64,000 nt of DNA from Shewanella oncorhynchi (GTDB lineage: Bacteria > Pseudomonadota > Gammaproteobacteria > Enterobacterales > Shewanellaceae): the NCBI RefSeq assembly GCF_012584455.1, contig NZ_JABAEB010000003.1, forward strand, positions 218,121 to 282,120, in the 5' to 3' direction. The translations under genes were made by a program, and so were the position numbers. The notes beneath the pieces were generated by a model, which was not told the DNA's origin, made no database searches, and saw nothing but the letters and a program-made list of their open reading frames with translations. Every line of letters begins with the position of its first letter. The stretch's first letter is position 1. Below are positions 64,000-64,000 of the stretch, piece after piece.

Positions 64000-64000
64000 C

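Overview
The window looks like a Shewanella chromosome, or that of a close gammaproteobacterial relative. The genus call rests on the order and character of the host genes: fabH-fabD-fabG-acpP-fabF, purM-purN next to upp, rnt divergent from motY (a sodium-type polar flagellar motor protein), and ybgC-tolQRAB-pal-cpoB followed by a tRNA-Lys. The species cannot be fixed from sequence reading alone.

Positions 1 to about 27,600 are the right-hand (late, structural) part of a siphovirus-type prophage, read left to right. The head module is HK97-like: HNH endonuclease, terminase small and large subunits, portal, ClpP-like maturation protease, major capsid protein and connector proteins. The tail is lambda-like: tail tube, G and GT chaperones made through a -1 slippery site, a tape measure protein, then M, L, K, I and J homologues. 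The lambda order M-L-K-I-J is kept but broken at three of its four junctions by extra genes: a large fibre-like gene plus a small partner between M and L, an AT-rich reverse-strand island with an HTH regulator between L and K, and a KAP-family P-loop NTPase between K and I. These look like morons (cargo genes), and the KAP gene is the best candidate for an undescribed exclusion or defence function. Integration, immunity and lysis genes must lie to the left of the window. The right attachment region lies between 27,381 and 27,700 and contains three GTACAAA direct repeats.

From 27,701 onward the window is host chromosome. It holds the fatty acid synthesis cluster, a small membrane protein, a hot-dog acyl-CoA thioesterase, a beta-hydroxyacid dehydrogenase, a hexose-6-phosphate mutarotase facing an acyl-CoA dehydrogenase, a Fur-regulated TonB-dependent siderophore receptor, a patatin-like phospholipase, asnB, an M28 lipoprotein peptidase, nagD, purMN, upp, a GGDEF diguanylate cyclase, an Na+/H+ antiporter, a 2-Cys peroxiredoxin, RNase T/motY, a prolyl oligopeptidase and the complete Tol-Pal operon, ending in tRNA-Lys(UUU). 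Most host transcription units end in a clear intrinsic terminator.

The gap between motY and the prolyl oligopeptidase carries a reverse-strand promoter and terminator pair that suggests an unannotated small RNA of about 170 nt, with a CRP/FNR-like palindrome upstream.
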